Source: Marinomonas pollencensis (GTDB lineage Bacteria > Pseudomonadota > Gammaproteobacteria > Pseudomonadales > Marinomonadaceae). Taken from it: 64,000 nt of DNA. Both the position numbers and the translations under genes were made by a program. Positions within the stretch are counted from its first letter, which is position 1. Each line of letters opens with the position of its first letter. The stretch is taken from contig NZ_QUNG01000014.1 of NCBI RefSeq assembly GCF_003387375.1, positions 1 through 64,000 of the forward strand, written 5' to 3'. Of the stretch, positions 33,731-42,085 are shown piece after piece. Below the pieces are notes generated by a model, which was not told the DNA's origin, did not search any database, and was given only the letters and a program-made list of their open reading frames with translations.

Positions 33731-35044
33731 ATGGAATATTTAAAAAATGCTGTATCTAGTTCGACCGTGGCGGATGAAGATGAAAAAATTCAAGCCGCAG
33801 TAAAGGTTATGCTGCAACGAATTCAAGAAGAAGGTGAAGCGGCGGTTAGAGCGTATGCGCTGCAGTTTGACAACTGGCAAGGGGATTTTATTTTAACCGA
33901 TGAAAAGCGCCAAGCCCTGATTGCCAGTGTGCCACAAAGCGTGAAAGACGATATAGATTTCGCGCACCGACAAATTAAGCGCTTTGCGCAAGCGCAACGA
34001 GATAGCTTGGTATCGTTTGAGATTGAAACTGAGCCAGGTGTGCGTTTAGGGCAGCGGGTTTTACCTGTCCAATGTGCAGGTTGTTATGTGCCTGGAGGGC
34101 GTTATGCTCACGCGGCTTCTGCTCTGATGAGTGTGGCGACCGCAAAAGCAGCGGGTGTGCCATTTGTGGTCGCTTGTTCACCACCACGTGGTGACAGTAT
34201 TAATCCAGCGGTGGTTTATGCGATGGATGTTGCTGGTGCGGATATGATTTTAGAAATGGGTGGGGTGCATGCGATAGCCAGCATGGCCGGAGGCCTATTT
34301 ACTGGTAAGCCCGCGGACATACTAGTTGGCCCTGGTAATGCTTATGTCGCAGAAGCGAAGCGTATGCTGTTTGGCTCGGTGGGCATTGATGTGTTTGCCG
34401 GTCCGACTGAGTCTGCGATCATCGCGGACAAAACTGCCGACCCTATGACGATTGCCGTCGATCTTGTTTCCCAAGCCGAACACGGTACCAATTCTCCAGT
34501 TTGGTTGTTTACAGACAGTCGTGAAATAGCGGAAAAAGTCCTAGAGATTATGCCTCAGGTGATTGCGGATATGCCAAATGCAGATGTGTGTGAAGCTGCA
34601 TGGCGGGACCATGGAGTAGTGATTTTAGCGGATGATCGTGATGAATTGGTGCGTATTAGCGATGACTATGCCTGTGAGCATTTGCAAATTTTGGCGCAGG
34701 ATCTCGATTGGTGGAAAGACAACCTGAATAATTATGGCTCACTCTTCTTAGGTGAAGGTAGCACGGTTTCTCAGGGGGATAAGTGTTCAGGTACTAACCA
34801 TATTTTGCCAACTAAAAAAGCCGCGCGTTACAGTGGTGGCCTAAACGTACAGAAATTTATGAAAGTGCTGACCTATCAAGAGTTGGATGAAGAGGCCAAT
34901 CTTGCGTTTAGCACGGCAGGATCACGTATTTCTCGAACCGAAGGCATGGAAGGGCACGCACGTGCTTGTGATTGGCGATTGCGTAAGTTTTTCCCAGAAA
35001 AAGAGTGGGACTTCACGGTCTACGATCAAAAACGCTACGACTGA
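33731..35044 (+). CDS. Histidinol-dehydrogenase-like NAD-dependent alcohol dehydrogenase (HpsN type)
   Basis: 437 residues, homologous to HisD. All key positions of HisD seem conserved: zinc ligands Gln248 and His251 in SQAEHGTNSP, Asp350 in GDKCSGTNH and His409 in EGMEGHARA; catalytic Glu316-His317 in CEHLQI. The nucleotide region ILVGPGNAYVAEAKR is also present. No other histidine genes are near, and the N- and C-terminal sequences fit the branch containing sulfopropanediol 3-dehydrogenase (HpsN), which oxidises a primary alcohol to the acid in two NAD steps. The true substrate is unknown. The start at 33731 gives the family-typical MEYLK beginning. A DegT-type gene follows 10 bases later. 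Confidence 0.83.
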   Translation: MEYLKNAVSSSTVADEDEKIQAAVKVMLQRIQEEGEAAVRAYALQFDNWQGDFILTDEKRQALIASVPQSVKDDIDFAHRQIKRFAQAQRDSLVSFEIETEPGVRLGQRVLPVQCAGCYVPGGRYAHAASALMSVATAKAAGVPFVVACSPPRGDSINPAVVYAMDVAGADMILEMGGVHAIASMAGGLFTGKPADILVGPGNAYVAEAKRMLFGSVGIDVFAGPTESAIIADKTADPMTIAVDLVSQAEHGTNSPVWLFTDSREIAEKVLEIMPQVIADMPNADVCEAAWRDHGVVILADDRDELVRISDDYACEHLQILAQDLDWWKDNLNNYGSLFLGEGSTVSQGDKCSGTNHILPTKKAARYSGGLNVQKFMKVLTYQELDEEANLAFSTAGSRISRTEGMEGHARACDWRLRKFFPEKEWDFTVYDQKRYD

Positions 35045-35054
35045 GGAGAGGCCT

Positions 35055-36248
35055 GTGAAAGTATTTAATAAAGCGTTTACTCAGCAAGAAGCAATTCCTG
35101 AAGAGGGTATTTTGGCTGCGATTGAGGTGATGCGATCAGGGCGTTTGCATCGCTATAACACGCTTCCTGATGAAAAAAGTGAAACCGATTTATTAGAAAT
35201 CGAATTCGCAGAGTATCAAGGGGTGCCTTATTGTTTGGCGTGTTCTTCTGGTGGTTATGCATTGCATGTAGCAATGCGTGCTGCTGGCGTGCAAGCTGGG
35301 GATAAAGTGTTGTGCAATGCTTTTACATTAGCGCCAGTGCCTGGCTCGATTCATAACAGTGGCGCAGTGCCGGTATTGGTAGATGTTGCTGACGATTATT
35401 GCATCGATTTGGATGATCTTGAGGCGAAGGCTGCCAGCTCAGGTGCTCAGTATTTTATGCTTTCTCATATGCGTGGTCACTTAGCAGATATGGATCGTAT
35501 TATGGCGATCTGTGATCAATATGGTTTATTTTTGATTGAAGACTGCGCCCATACCATGGGTGCCAGTTGGAAGGGTAAGAAAAGCGGTACATTTGGCGAT
35601 GTGGCTTGTTTTAGTGCGCAGACATACAAGCATGTCAATTCTGGTGAGGGGGGCTTTCTAACGACTCGTCATGGGGAGGTTATGGCCCGAGCCATTATGT
35701 ATTCAGGTTCTTATATGTTGTATGAGCGGCACTTCGCGGCACCAGCGAAGGAAACCTTTCAACAAATTCGATTCGATACGCCGAACTACAGTGGTCGAAT
35801 GGATAATTTGCGAGCCGCTATTTTGCGACCGCAAATTGCACGCTTAGACGCTCAATGCGAGCGTTGGAATCGTCGTTATTCTGTGATTGAGGCGGTATTG
35901 AGACAGAGTGCCACGATTGTTGTGCCTAAACGGCCTGAAGCGGAAACCTTCGTTGGTAGTTCTATTCAGTTTTCTTTGCCTAGCTTTAGCGCCTCTCAAA
36001 TGCTTGATGTCGTCAAGCGTTGTGGTGAGCGCGGGGTGGTGCTTAAGTGGTTCGGCGATGCTGAGCCTAAAGATTACACCAGCCGTTATGATAGCTGGCG
36101 CTACATTGAAGACATGCCTAAGCTGCCAAACACTGAGCAGGTTCTGGCTACGTTATTAGATATGCGAATCCCGTTGACCTTTAGTGAAGAGGATTGTGTA
36201 TTAATTTCTGAGATTATTGTGGCAGTAGTAAGCGAGTGTGAGTCATGA
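35055..36248 (+). CDS. DegT/DnrJ/EryC1/StrS-family PLP aminotransferase
   Basis: 397 residues from a GTG with GAGGAGAGG just upstream. The fold-type I sugar-aminotransferase pattern is clear: CLACSSGGYALHVAMRAAGV for cofactor phosphate binding, Asp163 in IEDCAHTMGA for the pyridine nitrogen, and the Schiff-base lysine Lys192 in SAQTYKHVNSGEGG. The family mostly transaminates keto-sugars or keto-cyclitols with glutamate or glutamine. Here it is second in a cassette with a HisD-like dehydrogenase (10 bases upstream) and a racemase (four-base overlap), with no sugar nucleotide genes, so its substrate is likely not a nucleotide sugar. The specific role is unknown. Confidence 0.85.
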   Translation: MKVFNKAFTQQEAIPEEGILAAIEVMRSGRLHRYNTLPDEKSETDLLEIEFAEYQGVPYCLACSSGGYALHVAMRAAGVQAGDKVLCNAFTLAPVPGSIHNSGAVPVLVDVADDYCIDLDDLEAKAASSGAQYFMLSHMRGHLADMDRIMAICDQYGLFLIEDCAHTMGASWKGKKSGTFGDVACFSAQTYKHVNSGEGGFLTTRHGEVMARAIMYSGSYMLYERHFAAPAKETFQQIRFDTPNYSGRMDNLRAAILRPQIARLDAQCERWNRRYSVIEAVLRQSATIVVPKRPEAETFVGSSIQFSLPSFSASQMLDVVKRCGERGVVLKWFGDAEPKDYTSRYDSWRYIEDMPKLPNTEQVLATLLDMRIPLTFSEEDCVLISEIIVAVVSECES

Positions 36249-36976
36249 CGGCAGTGAGTTCGAATAAAGAAAAAGTGGTGGGTGTCATTGGCGGTATGGG
36301 GCCAGAAGCCACGGTCAATTTGATGCAGCGCATTATTGACCTGACACCTGCGGATGATGATGTGGATCACATTCATGTGCTGGTGGACAATAACCCGAAA
36401 ATACCCTCGCGCATTAAAGCCTTAATCGAAGGCGGTGGAGAAGATCCCGCGCCTAGTATGATTAGTATGGCGCAGGGCTTGGTAAAACAGGGCGCAGATT
36501 TTTTGGTGATTCCTTGTAATACGGCGCATCATTATTATCCTCAAGTTGCGGCTGCGGTTGATGTGCCTGTGGTGAACTTGATAGAGCTCACCGTAAAGCA
36601 TGCCAAAGCGATGAACCCTCAGCTTAGCAAGGTAGGCTTATTAGCTTCCTCCGCATTGCAAATCATTCATCTATATGAGCCTTGGTGTGCCGACTATGGT
36701 GCCCAAGTTCTTTACCCAGAGTCACAACGACAGCAGCAGGTGATGGCATTGATTCGTGCGGTAAAGGCGAAACGGCATACGGCAGAACAGCTGCAAAACT
36801 ACCAAGCAGCCGCTGACGATCTGGCGGCGCAAGGGGCGGAGTGTCTGGTGTTGGCTTGTACAGAGTTATCTGTGATCGGCGACCAGTTGAAGACCTCCTT
36901 ACCTATTTATGATGCGTCTGAATTATTAGCGCGTGAGGTGGTTCGTCAAGCGTTAGGTAATGACCTGACGGTGTAA
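36245..36976 (+). CDS. Aspartate/glutamate racemase family protein
   Basis: 243 residues starting in an ATGA overlap with the DegT-type gene, indicating coupled translation. The pattern is VVGVIGGMGPEATVNLMQRI, with the two catalytic cysteines present as Cys91 in IPCNTAHHYY and Cys205 in LACTELSV. Such enzymes interconvert L- and D-aspartate or related acidic amino acids without a cofactor, by a two-base cysteine mechanism. In this cassette it may set the stereochemistry of the amino acid made or used by the neighbouring enzymes. It is the last gene; no clear terminator follows. Confidence 0.88.
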   Translation: MTAVSSNKEKVVGVIGGMGPEATVNLMQRIIDLTPADDDVDHIHVLVDNNPKIPSRIKALIEGGGEDPAPSMISMAQGLVKQGADFLVIPCNTAHHYYPQVAAAVDVPVVNLIELTVKHAKAMNPQLSKVGLLASSALQIIHLYEPWCADYGAQVLYPESQRQQQVMALIRAVKAKRHTAEQLQNYQAAADDLAAQGAECLVLACTELSVIGDQLKTSLPIYDASELLAREVVRQALGNDLTV

Positions 36977-37179
36977 ATTTTTTCTTTCTTGGTGTTACGG
37001 TCAGTACTTAAGGAAGGTGTGAGAGAGTCTTCGTCAACAATAGAAGGCTGGCTCGTGCTTTCTTTATGTTCTGGCCGTTTTTTTTTGATTTTATTTTACC
37101 GATGGCGGACGCTTGTTGCGGGCATGCTGTACTCAGTGTCAGCTTGATCGAGCTTGATGTTAGTTGTAGGAGAGAGGAT

Positions 37180-37488
37180 ATGTACTCATTGGTCTTTTAT
37201 GTGCCAGAAACCCATTTGGACGAGGTGAAAAATGCCGTGTTCTCGGCTGGGGCGGGTTCGATCGGCGATTACGAGCAGTGTTGTTGGCAAGTGAAAGGCG
37301 AAGGGCAGTTTCGCCCAAATCTAAATGCAGCGCCTTTTATAGGGAATGCAGGTGAAATAGAAAAAGTCGCAGAATATCGAGTCGAGATGGTGCTTCATAC
37401 AGCGCTTAAAACCAGCGTCAGGGATGCGTTATTGGCAGCGCATCCCTACGAAGAGGTGGCTTATCACTTTATTCAGACAGAGTGTTAA
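37180..37488 (+). CDS. YqfO/NIF3-middle-domain-like protein
   Basis: 102 residues from the ATG at 37180, which has GGAGAGAGG just upstream. The sequence MYSLVFYVPETHLDEVKNAVFSAGAG, then GDYEQCCWQVKGEGQFRP and the final AHPYEEVAYHF, is the PII-like structural domain that is inserted in NIF3/YqfO proteins and also occurs alone in gammaproteobacteria. Function unknown; the PII-like fold hints at ligand sensing or metal binding. Its 3' end overlaps the convergent Nudix gene by 20 bases. Confidence 0.8.
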   Translation: MYSLVFYVPETHLDEVKNAVFSAGAGSIGDYEQCCWQVKGEGQFRPNLNAAPFIGNAGEIEKVAEYRVEMVLHTALKTSVRDALLAAHPYEEVAYHFIQTEC

Positions 37489-38014
37489 TAATGAGCGTGT
37501 CTTCATGAAAGCTATAGTGGCCGGTTTTGTGGTCTTCAATAAAGAGCTCGAGTGTTCTGGTAACACTCGAGAAGGCGAGTTCATCCCAGGGGATATCAGA
37601 TAGCTCAAATAGCGCAACTTCAGAGCTTTCTGAGGTGGCGTGAAAATCATCCTTTAGTAAGTCAGCTAAATAAAACAAATGAATTTGATTGATGTGAGGA
37701 ATGCTGATCATGCTGAAAGCTTGTCGGCAAATCGCCTGTGAGCCACTTTCTTCAAGGGTTTCTCTAAGGGCGCCTTCGCTGGTGGTCTCTTGGTTTTCCA
37801 TAAACCCTGCTGGCAGTGTCCAATAACCCAGTCTTGGCTCTATGTTACGACGGCAGAGTAATAGCTTGCCTTGGTACATAGGAATGGTGCCAGTAATCAG
37901 GCGCGGGTTATCATAATCGATATGCTCACAGTGGGGGCACACAGCGCGAACGCGATTGTCGTCCGCAGGAATGATCATGTTGACTGCGTGGCCGCATTGT
38001 GGGCAATATCTCAT
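37469..38014 (-). CDS. Nudix hydrolase with N-terminal zinc ribbon
   Basis: 181 residues. A zinc ribbon of four cysteines opens the protein (MRYCPQCGHAV and AVCPHCEHIDYDNP), followed by a Nudix domain with the box starting GFMENQETTSEGA and containing RETLEESG. The layout is that of small ADP-ribose or NADH pyrophosphatase-like proteins, shorter than NudC and lacking its SQPWPFP motif. Substrate unknown. The gene ends inside the YqfO-like gene on the other strand and starts 10 bases after corC ends, so it is probably its operon partner. Confidence 0.85.
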   Translation of the reverse strand: MRYCPQCGHAVNMIIPADDNRVRAVCPHCEHIDYDNPRLITGTIPMYQGKLLLCRRNIEPRLGYWTLPAGFMENQETTSEGALRETLEESGSQAICRQAFSMISIPHINQIHLFYLADLLKDDFHATSESSEVALFELSDIPWDELAFSSVTRTLELFIEDHKTGHYSFHEDTLIINTLSE

Positions 38015-38024
38015 GATGATGTCC

Positions 38025-39281
38025 TTAGTGTTTTAACTTCAATTTTGCGTATTTCACAACCTTGTCTTCGATCTCTTGAATCTCGATAAGATAGTGGTCC
38101 ACTTGCAAACTAATGGGGTGCTCTGGAATAAATTCTAGCGTTTCAATAATTAACCCGTTGAGGGTCTTCGGCCCATCGGTTGGAAGGTGCCATTCAAGGG
38201 TTTTATTGATGTCGCGGATGTGAGCGGAACCATCAACTTTAAAGGAACCATCGTCCAGGGGCTGTATTTCGTCTTCTTCTTCCTGGGTGGGTGGGGTGAA
38301 TTCACCAACGATTTCTTCTAACACATCTTCTAGTGCCGCAATGCCTTGCACATCACCGTATTCGTCTACCACTATGCCCATTTGCTGGTGGTCTTTTTGG
38401 AAGTTTAACAACACTGTGTTTAGAGAGGTGCTTTCAGGGATAAAGTAAGGCTCTACAGTGGCTTTTAACAGAGCGGCTTTAGATGGTGCTTGCTCGCGCA
38501 AGAAAACCGCTGCATGGCGTGCGTGTAAGATGCCAATGACTTTGTTTATTTCGCCATTGTAGACTGGCATGCGGGTATGACGGCTTTGACAAATTTGTTC
38601 AATAATTTCTTCAATAGAGTCTTCAATATCAATGCCGACTACCTCGTTACGAGGGATCATGATGTCTTCTACTGAGACTTTCTCTAAATCTAAAATAGAA
38701 ATCAGCATTTCTTGGTGAGCGGCTGGAATTAAGCCGCTGGCCTCATTGACCACGGTTCTAAGCTCTTCAGAGTCCAGTGTGTCGTGATTTCGCTGTGCTG
38801 CGTTGACACCAACTAGGCGTAACAGACCATTGGACAACATATTGATAAAAAATACCGCGGGGTAAAAGATTTTCAGCAGCACCGCAAGGATCCAAGCCGC
38901 AGGAAAGGCGATCTTTTCAGGGTGGATCGCGGCCAGTGTCTTTGGCGTTACTTCAGCAAAGATCAGCACTATTACAGTAAGCGCAGCCGTGGCAATAGCG
39001 ACCCCAGCATCACCCCAAATGCGAACCGCGATGATAGTGGCAATAGCGGATGCCAAAATATTGACGAAGTTATTTCCGATTAGGATTAAACCAATTAAGC
39101 GATCAGGTCTTTCTAATAACGTGCTGACTTTAATGGCGGAGCGGTTTTTGCTCTTAACCAAATGTTTAAGTCGATATTTGTTCAGCGATAACATGCCAGT
39201 TTCAGAACTGGAAAAGAACGCAGAAAGAAAGATAAGAGAAATTAGTATTCCAGTAAGAATACCTAAGGGAACATCGTTCAA
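38025..39281 (-). CDS. CorC/HlyC-family membrane protein (CNNM domain, CBS pair)
   Basis: 418 residues. A DUF21/CNNM membrane domain with about four helices (residues 1-150) starts LGILTGILISLIFLSAFFSSSETG. It is followed by two CBS domains, with VSVEDIMIPRNEVVGID and MGIVVDEYGDVQGIAALED, and a C-terminal CorC domain near DGSFKVDGSAHIRDINKTL. It corresponds to E. coli YfjD/CorB and has been linked to magnesium or cobalt efflux in relatives. Position next to ypjD and ffh is conserved in gammaproteobacteria. It is in series with ypjD (82 bases upstream) and the Nudix gene. Confidence 0.9.
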   Translation of the reverse strand: MNDVPLGILTGILISLIFLSAFFSSSETGMLSLNKYRLKHLVKSKNRSAIKVSTLLERPDRLIGLILIGNNFVNILASAIATIIAVRIWGDAGVAIATAALTVIVLIFAEVTPKTLAAIHPEKIAFPAAWILAVLLKIFYPAVFFINMLSNGLLRLVGVNAAQRNHDTLDSEELRTVVNEASGLIPAAHQEMLISILDLEKVSVEDIMIPRNEVVGIDIEDSIEEIIEQICQSRHTRMPVYNGEINKVIGILHARHAAVFLREQAPSKAALLKATVEPYFIPESTSLNTVLLNFQKDHQQMGIVVDEYGDVQGIAALEDVLEEIVGEFTPPTQEEEDEIQPLDDGSFKVDGSAHIRDINKTLEWHLPTDGPKTLNGLIIETLEFIPEHPISLQVDHYLIEIQEIEDKVVKYAKLKLKH

Positions 39282-39363
39282 AAAGGGATTGCCTCAATTG
39301 TTAAGATAAACGGATTATTAGTGCTTAAAAAGTCGCTGTCAAACGACTTTCGTACATCATGGG

Positions 39364-40131
39364 CTAATGAAGTAAAATTTGTAACACAATCTTGCTACCA
39401 AAATACGCCAGCATCAATAAAAAGAAGCCGCTAAGTGTTAATTTAACAGCTAATTGGCCACGCCAACCTGCAAAGTGCCGTCCGAGTAATAAGCCCGCAA
39501 ACACGATCCAAGAGGCAATGGTAAAGAATGTTTTATGCACCAAGTGTTGTGCAAACATATCTTCAATAAAGTAAAAGCCCGTTGCAATGGTTACTGTCAG
39601 CAAGATGAAGGCCGCCCAAATAAACTCGAACATCAGGCTTTCTAATACTTGTAATGGCGGCACTCTTAGTAGTTGTCGTAGGCGATGGTGCTTGAGCTGA
39701 TACTCTTGAATTGCGAGCAAAATACCAACCCCACAAGCGGCAGTAAACAAGCTGTAAGCCACGGAAGCAATTAGGATGTGTGCGCTGGTTCCCCAGGACT
39801 CGCTGTGCAACTGTTTTAGTTGCCAAGGCTCAATGGCATTAAGTGCAATAATAATCGCGGTGAGTGGGAATGCGATGGCCAGCAGCAGTGAAATGTCTTT
39901 GTCTCGGTTACTCAGCCAGAGGAATGCGTTGCCAATGGCTGCAATTAATAGCCCAATGGTTAAAAAGTTAAAGCCATCTTGGTGGAATAGAGATTGGCTT
40001 AAAGAAAAGGTGTGTATGACTATCGCTACCGCCCCAAACAGTTGAGTGGTGCGGGCTTGAGGGCGAAAATAATAAGCCAAACTAGCAATCAAGCAGGCAG
40101 TACAAGCAAGCCAAAGCGATAATTGAGTCAT
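39364..40131 (-). CDS. ypjD: Inner-membrane protein YpjD (CcsA/HemX-like)
   Basis: 255 residues with eight predicted transmembrane helices, beginning LSLWLACTACLIASLAYYF. The sequence HILIASVAYSLFTAACGVGILLAIQEYQLK and later LVHKTFFTIASWIVFAGLLLGRHFAGWRG show the His-bearing pattern of the cytochrome c assembly (CcsA/CcmC-like) superfamily. The molecular function of YpjD is not established. It is divergent from ffh; a perfect TATAAT at 40184-40189 in the 130-base gap may be part of the ffh promoter. Confidence 0.88.
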   Translation of the reverse strand: MTQLSLWLACTACLIASLAYYFRPQARTTQLFGAVAIVIHTFSLSQSLFHQDGFNFLTIGLLIAAIGNAFLWLSNRDKDISLLLAIAFPLTAIIIALNAIEPWQLKQLHSESWGTSAHILIASVAYSLFTAACGVGILLAIQEYQLKHHRLRQLLRVPPLQVLESLMFEFIWAAFILLTVTIATGFYFIEDMFAQHLVHKTFFTIASWIVFAGLLLGRHFAGWRGQLAVKLTLSGFFLLMLAYFGSKIVLQILLH

Positions 40132-40261
40132 GAAACTAAAGGATCCATAGAGTAAAGGTATAGGGTGATAATCATTTATCCGTTATAATAGGGGGAATTT
40201 CACCTTGGATAAACCGTGAAACTCGGTTTTTTCCATATAGGACAAAAAATTTGAGGGCAAT

Positions 40262-41644
40262 ATGTTCGACAATTTATCGAATCGCTTAACCTCCTCGCTT
40301 GATCGTATTCGAGGTCGCGCTAAATTAACAGAAGACAATATCAAAGATGTGCTTCGCGATGTGCGAATGGCACTGCTAGAAGCCGATGTTGCGCTGCCTG
40401 TTGTTAAGGATTTCATCGCTGCGGTTAAAGAACGCGCGGTGGGAACCGAAGTTACCAAAAGCTTAAGTCCTGGCCAAGTTTTCTTAAAAATCGTTAAGCA
40501 AGAACTTGAAAAAGTCATGGGTGAGGCGAACGATGGCTTAAACCTCCGTGTTGCGCGTCCTGCGGTTATTTTGTTGGCTGGTCTACAAGGTGCAGGTAAA
40601 ACCACATCGGCTGCCAAATTAGCCAAATACTTGACTGAGCGGGAGAAAAAATCTGTCTCAGTAGTGAGTGCGGATGTTTATCGTCCAGCGGCGATTAAAC
40701 AGTTGGAAACCTTGGCTGGTGAAGTTGGTGTCGACTTTATCCCAAGTGACATCTCTCAACAGCCGATTGATATTGCGAACAATGCGATCGATTATGCGCG
40801 TAAAGCCCATAAAGACGTACTGATTGTTGATACCGCGGGTCGTTTAGCAATAGACGACGCTATGATGGCGGAAATCAAAGCACTGCATGCTGCGATTAAT
40901 CCGATCGAAACCTTGTTCGTTGTGGATGCAATGACAGGTCAAGATGCGGCGAATACAGCAAAGGCGTTTGGTGATGTGCTGCCGTTAACTGGCGTGGTGT
41001 TGACCAAAACAGACGGTGACGCCCGTGGCGGTGCCGCCTTATCAGTACGTCATATTACTGGTAAGCCGATTAAATTCTTAGGTGTGGGTGAAAAAACCGA
41101 TGCGTTGGAGCCTTTCCATCCAGACCGTTTAGCTTCTCGTATTCTAGGAATGGGCGACATGCTTTCCTTGATTGAGGAAGCTGAGCAAAAGATCGATAAA
41201 GAAAAAGCCGAAAAGCTGGCGGGGAAACTCAAAAAGGGCAAAGGCTTCGATCTAGAAGATTTCAAAGAACAACTGCAGCAAATGAAAAACATGGGCGGTA
41301 TGAGTTCCATGTTGGATAAGCTTCCAGGAATGGGGCAGTTGGGCAATATTCAGGATAAAGTAAACGATAAGATGTTTGTCCAAATGGAGTCTTTGATTAA
41401 CTCAATGACACCAGCGGAACGTCGCAATCCTGATGTAATCAATGGTTCACGAAAAAAACGTATCAGCGCCGGCGCCGGTTTGCAGATACAAGATCTTAAT
41501 CGTCTTTTGAAGCAGCATAAGCAAATGCAGAAGATGATGAAAAAGATGACCGCAAAAGGCGGAATGAAAAAAATGATGCGCGGTTTAGGTGGAATGATGC
41601 CAGGTGGTGGTATGCCAGGTGGCGGTGGATTCCCTAAGCTATAG
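40262..41644 (+). CDS. ffh: Signal recognition particle protein Ffh
   Basis: 460 residues. The NG GTPase domain shows GLQGAGKTTSAAKLA (G1), DTAGRLAID (G3) and TKTDGDARGG (G4). The methionine-rich M domain follows, ending MKKMTAKGGMKKMMRGLGGM and a Gly/Met/Pro tail. With 4.5S RNA it targets nascent inner-membrane proteins to FtsY. Divergent from ypjD and upstream of the rpsP operon, a common gammaproteobacterial arrangement. Two terminators follow, so rpsP has its own promoter. Confidence 0.97.
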   Translation: MFDNLSNRLTSSLDRIRGRAKLTEDNIKDVLRDVRMALLEADVALPVVKDFIAAVKERAVGTEVTKSLSPGQVFLKIVKQELEKVMGEANDGLNLRVARPAVILLAGLQGAGKTTSAAKLAKYLTEREKKSVSVVSADVYRPAAIKQLETLAGEVGVDFIPSDISQQPIDIANNAIDYARKAHKDVLIVDTAGRLAIDDAMMAEIKALHAAINPIETLFVVDAMTGQDAANTAKAFGDVLPLTGVVLTKTDGDARGGAALSVRHITGKPIKFLGVGEKTDALEPFHPDRLASRILGMGDMLSLIEEAEQKIDKEKAEKLAGKLKKGKGFDLEDFKEQLQQMKNMGGMSSMLDKLPGMGQLGNIQDKVNDKMFVQMESLINSMTPAERRNPDVINGSRKKRISAGAGLQIQDLNRLLKQHKQMQKMMKKMTAKGGMKKMMRGLGGMMPGGGMPGGGGFPKL

Positions 41645-41666
41645 CCGTATCTTGTTGTTTTTATTA

Positions 41667-41692
41667 ACGGCAGTTAAAAAACTGTCGTTTTT
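41667..41692 (+). terminator. First terminator after ffh
   Basis: ACGGCAGTT (41667-41675), loop AAAA, then AACTGTCGT (41680-41688) followed by four more T; a 9-bp stem with one G-T pair. Confidence 0.75.
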
Positions 41693-41699
41693 AATGTCT

Positions 41700-41726
41700 G
41701 GGCGAGCAATTCGCCCTTTTGTTTTT
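41700..41726 (+). terminator. Second terminator after ffh
   Basis: GGGCGA (41700-41705), loop GCAAT, TCGCCC (41711-41716), then TTTTGTTTTT. Directly downstream of the first hairpin, giving a tandem stop between ffh and the rpsP operon. Confidence 0.8.
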
Positions 41727-41821
41727 CTAGTTAATCGACTAGAATATGCCGCCCTCTTGTAGTATGAGTCAAAAATCGACTCGGCAAGAGGCGTTTCGTT
41801 AAGCAATAAGGAACCAATAAT

Positions 41822-42070
41822 ATGGTAACTATTCGTCTTTCTCGTGGTGGCTCTAAGAAGCGCCCATTCTATCACTTGAACGTGGCTGATAGCCGTCGTG
41901 CACGTGATGGTCGTTACATCGAGCGTTTGGGTTTCTTTAACCCTGTAGCTCGTGGTCAAGAAGAACGTCTACGCATCGATCTAGATCGCGTAAACCACTG
42001 GGTTAGCCAAGGCGCTCAACTTTCTGACCGTGCTGCGCAGCTTGTAAAAGATGCTAGCAAAAACGCTTAA
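41822..42070 (+). CDS. rpsP: 30S ribosomal protein bS16
   Basis: 82 residues, standard length. It begins [20 protein letters not shown] and contains [19 protein letters not shown], the S16 signature. First gene of the rpsP-rimM-trmD-rplS operon. AAGGA lies about ten bases before the ATG. It binds 16S rRNA early in 30S assembly. Confidence 0.98.
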   Translation: MVTIRLSRGGSKKRPFYHLNVADSRRARDGRYIERLGFFNPVARGQEERLRIDLDRVNHWVSQGAQLSDRAAQLVKDASKNA

Positions 42071-42085
42071 TACTGAGGTAATGCT

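Noticed and set aside
33731-35044. Genuine histidine-biosynthesis HisD
   Set aside because: Catalytic residues are shared, but no his genes are linked and the ends of the protein, together with the aminotransferase and racemase partners, fit a paralogous dehydrogenase.
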